5,387 bases of DNA, from positions 1 through 5,387 of the forward strand of contig DJVC01000062.1 of the NCBI GenBank assembly GCA_002440765.1, written 5' to 3'. Source of the DNA: a bacterium UBP3_UBA6266 (GTDB lineage Bacteria > Auribacterota > UBA6266). The position numbers and the translations under genes are program-made. Within the stretch, counting starts at the first letter, position 1, and every line of letters begins with the position of its first letter. Under the pieces are notes generated by a model. It did not search any database. It was not told where the DNA came from and saw only the letters and a program-made list of their open reading frames with translations. This document shows positions 5,261-5,387 of the stretch, piece by piece.

Positions 5261-5289
5261 TTCAACTCCTTTAAAAGAATATTTGGATG

Positions 5290-5337
5290 CCCCGAACCAC
5301 ATGGGGTTCAGGGCAGTGAACCCTAGGTGGTTCACTG
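5290..5337 (-). repeat. Two abutting 24-nt palindromic hairpin units at the 3' end of tRNA-Leu
   Basis: Unit 1 (5290-5313) and unit 2 (5314-5337) are each 24 nt: a 9-bp stem with a 6-nt loop, laid end to end. They share the core GAACC-N6-GGTTC but differ in outer stem and loop bases. In unit 1 the pair 5293/5310 is C/A on the plus strand but a G-U wobble in minus-strand RNA. That favours folding in the transcript that follows tRNA-Leu. Unit 2 takes in two bases of the encoded CCA (5336-5337). It could be a tRNA trailer or terminator without a U-tract, or a palindromic repeat family. Confidence 0.7.
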
Positions 5338-5387
5338 GTGCGGGCGGAGGGAGTTGAACCCCCAAGGGTTTCCCCACTAGATCCTAA
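5336..5387 (-). tRNA. tRNA-Leu (anticodon UAG), 3' part only; 5' half outside window
   Basis: The minus strand reads from the window edge as anticodon-loop bases TTAGGA, the stem strand TCTAG, a long variable arm (TGGGGAAACCC), and a T arm (GGGGG TTCAACT CCCTC). It then gives the acceptor strand GCCCGCA and an encoded CCA (5338-5336). The long variable arm marks a class II tRNA, and with A38 fixing the loop register the anticodon is TAG, reading CUN leucine codons. The D arm and the 5' acceptor strand lie beyond 5387, so identity rests on the 3' half. Confidence 0.88.

Overview
The window looks like ordinary chromosomal DNA from an uncultured bacterium, probably Gram-negative and from a poorly sampled lineage. 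It is moderately AT-rich and gene-dense, with genes on both strands and no mobile elements, integrases or CRISPR arrays. The MetX/MetW pair, a SAM-II riboswitch, a small RF-1-type rescue factor, a DUF120-like protein and a DUF6868-like membrane protein together suggest something outside the well-studied groups. An Omnitrophota- or Desulfobacterota-like bacterium is a guess from gene content only.

Layout. (1) 2-529 (+) is the 3' end of an acyl-CoA synthetase (ANL superfamily), cut by the window edge. (2) 538-1870 is a methionine-biosynthesis transcription unit. It has a strong sigma70-type promoter (TTGACA-N17-TATATT), then a clear SAM-II riboswitch aptamer, an intrinsic terminator, metX (homoserine O-acyltransferase) and overlapping metW (1871-2464). 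The upstream-most ATG of the metX frame lies inside the terminator hairpin, so the real start is placed at 705. (3) 2510-2586 (-) is tRNA-Lys(CUU) with its own promoter. (4) 2695-3969 (-) is a TRAM-domain RlmD/RumA-type rRNA m5U methyltransferase. An extended -10 box lies 7 nt from its ATG, so the message may be leaderless. (5) Divergent from it, 4069-5127 (+) holds three tightly packed genes: a GGQ release-factor-like protein resembling mitochondrial MTRFR/C12orf65, a protein resembling archaeal CTP-dependent riboflavin kinase (DUF120), and an 81-residue two-helix membrane protein. (6) 5128-5335 is non-coding. It carries two CACAGAT repeats, a small hairpin, and two abutting 24-bp palindromic units that end in the 3' CCA of tRNA-Leu(UAG) (-), which runs off the window.

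How the parts work together. Gene group 2 is a self-contained feedback unit: SAM, the end product, is sensed by the leader of the mRNA for the methionine-committing acyltransferase. Groups 3, 4 and 6, and the first gene of group 5, all serve translation (tRNAs, rRNA modification, ribosome rescue). No wholly new system is obvious. The points most worth checking are the SAM-II/terminator combination, the MTRFR-like factor in one cluster with a DUF120-like protein, the probable leaderless rlmD with a missing Fe-S ligand, and the tandem 24-nt hairpins at the tRNA-Leu 3' end.
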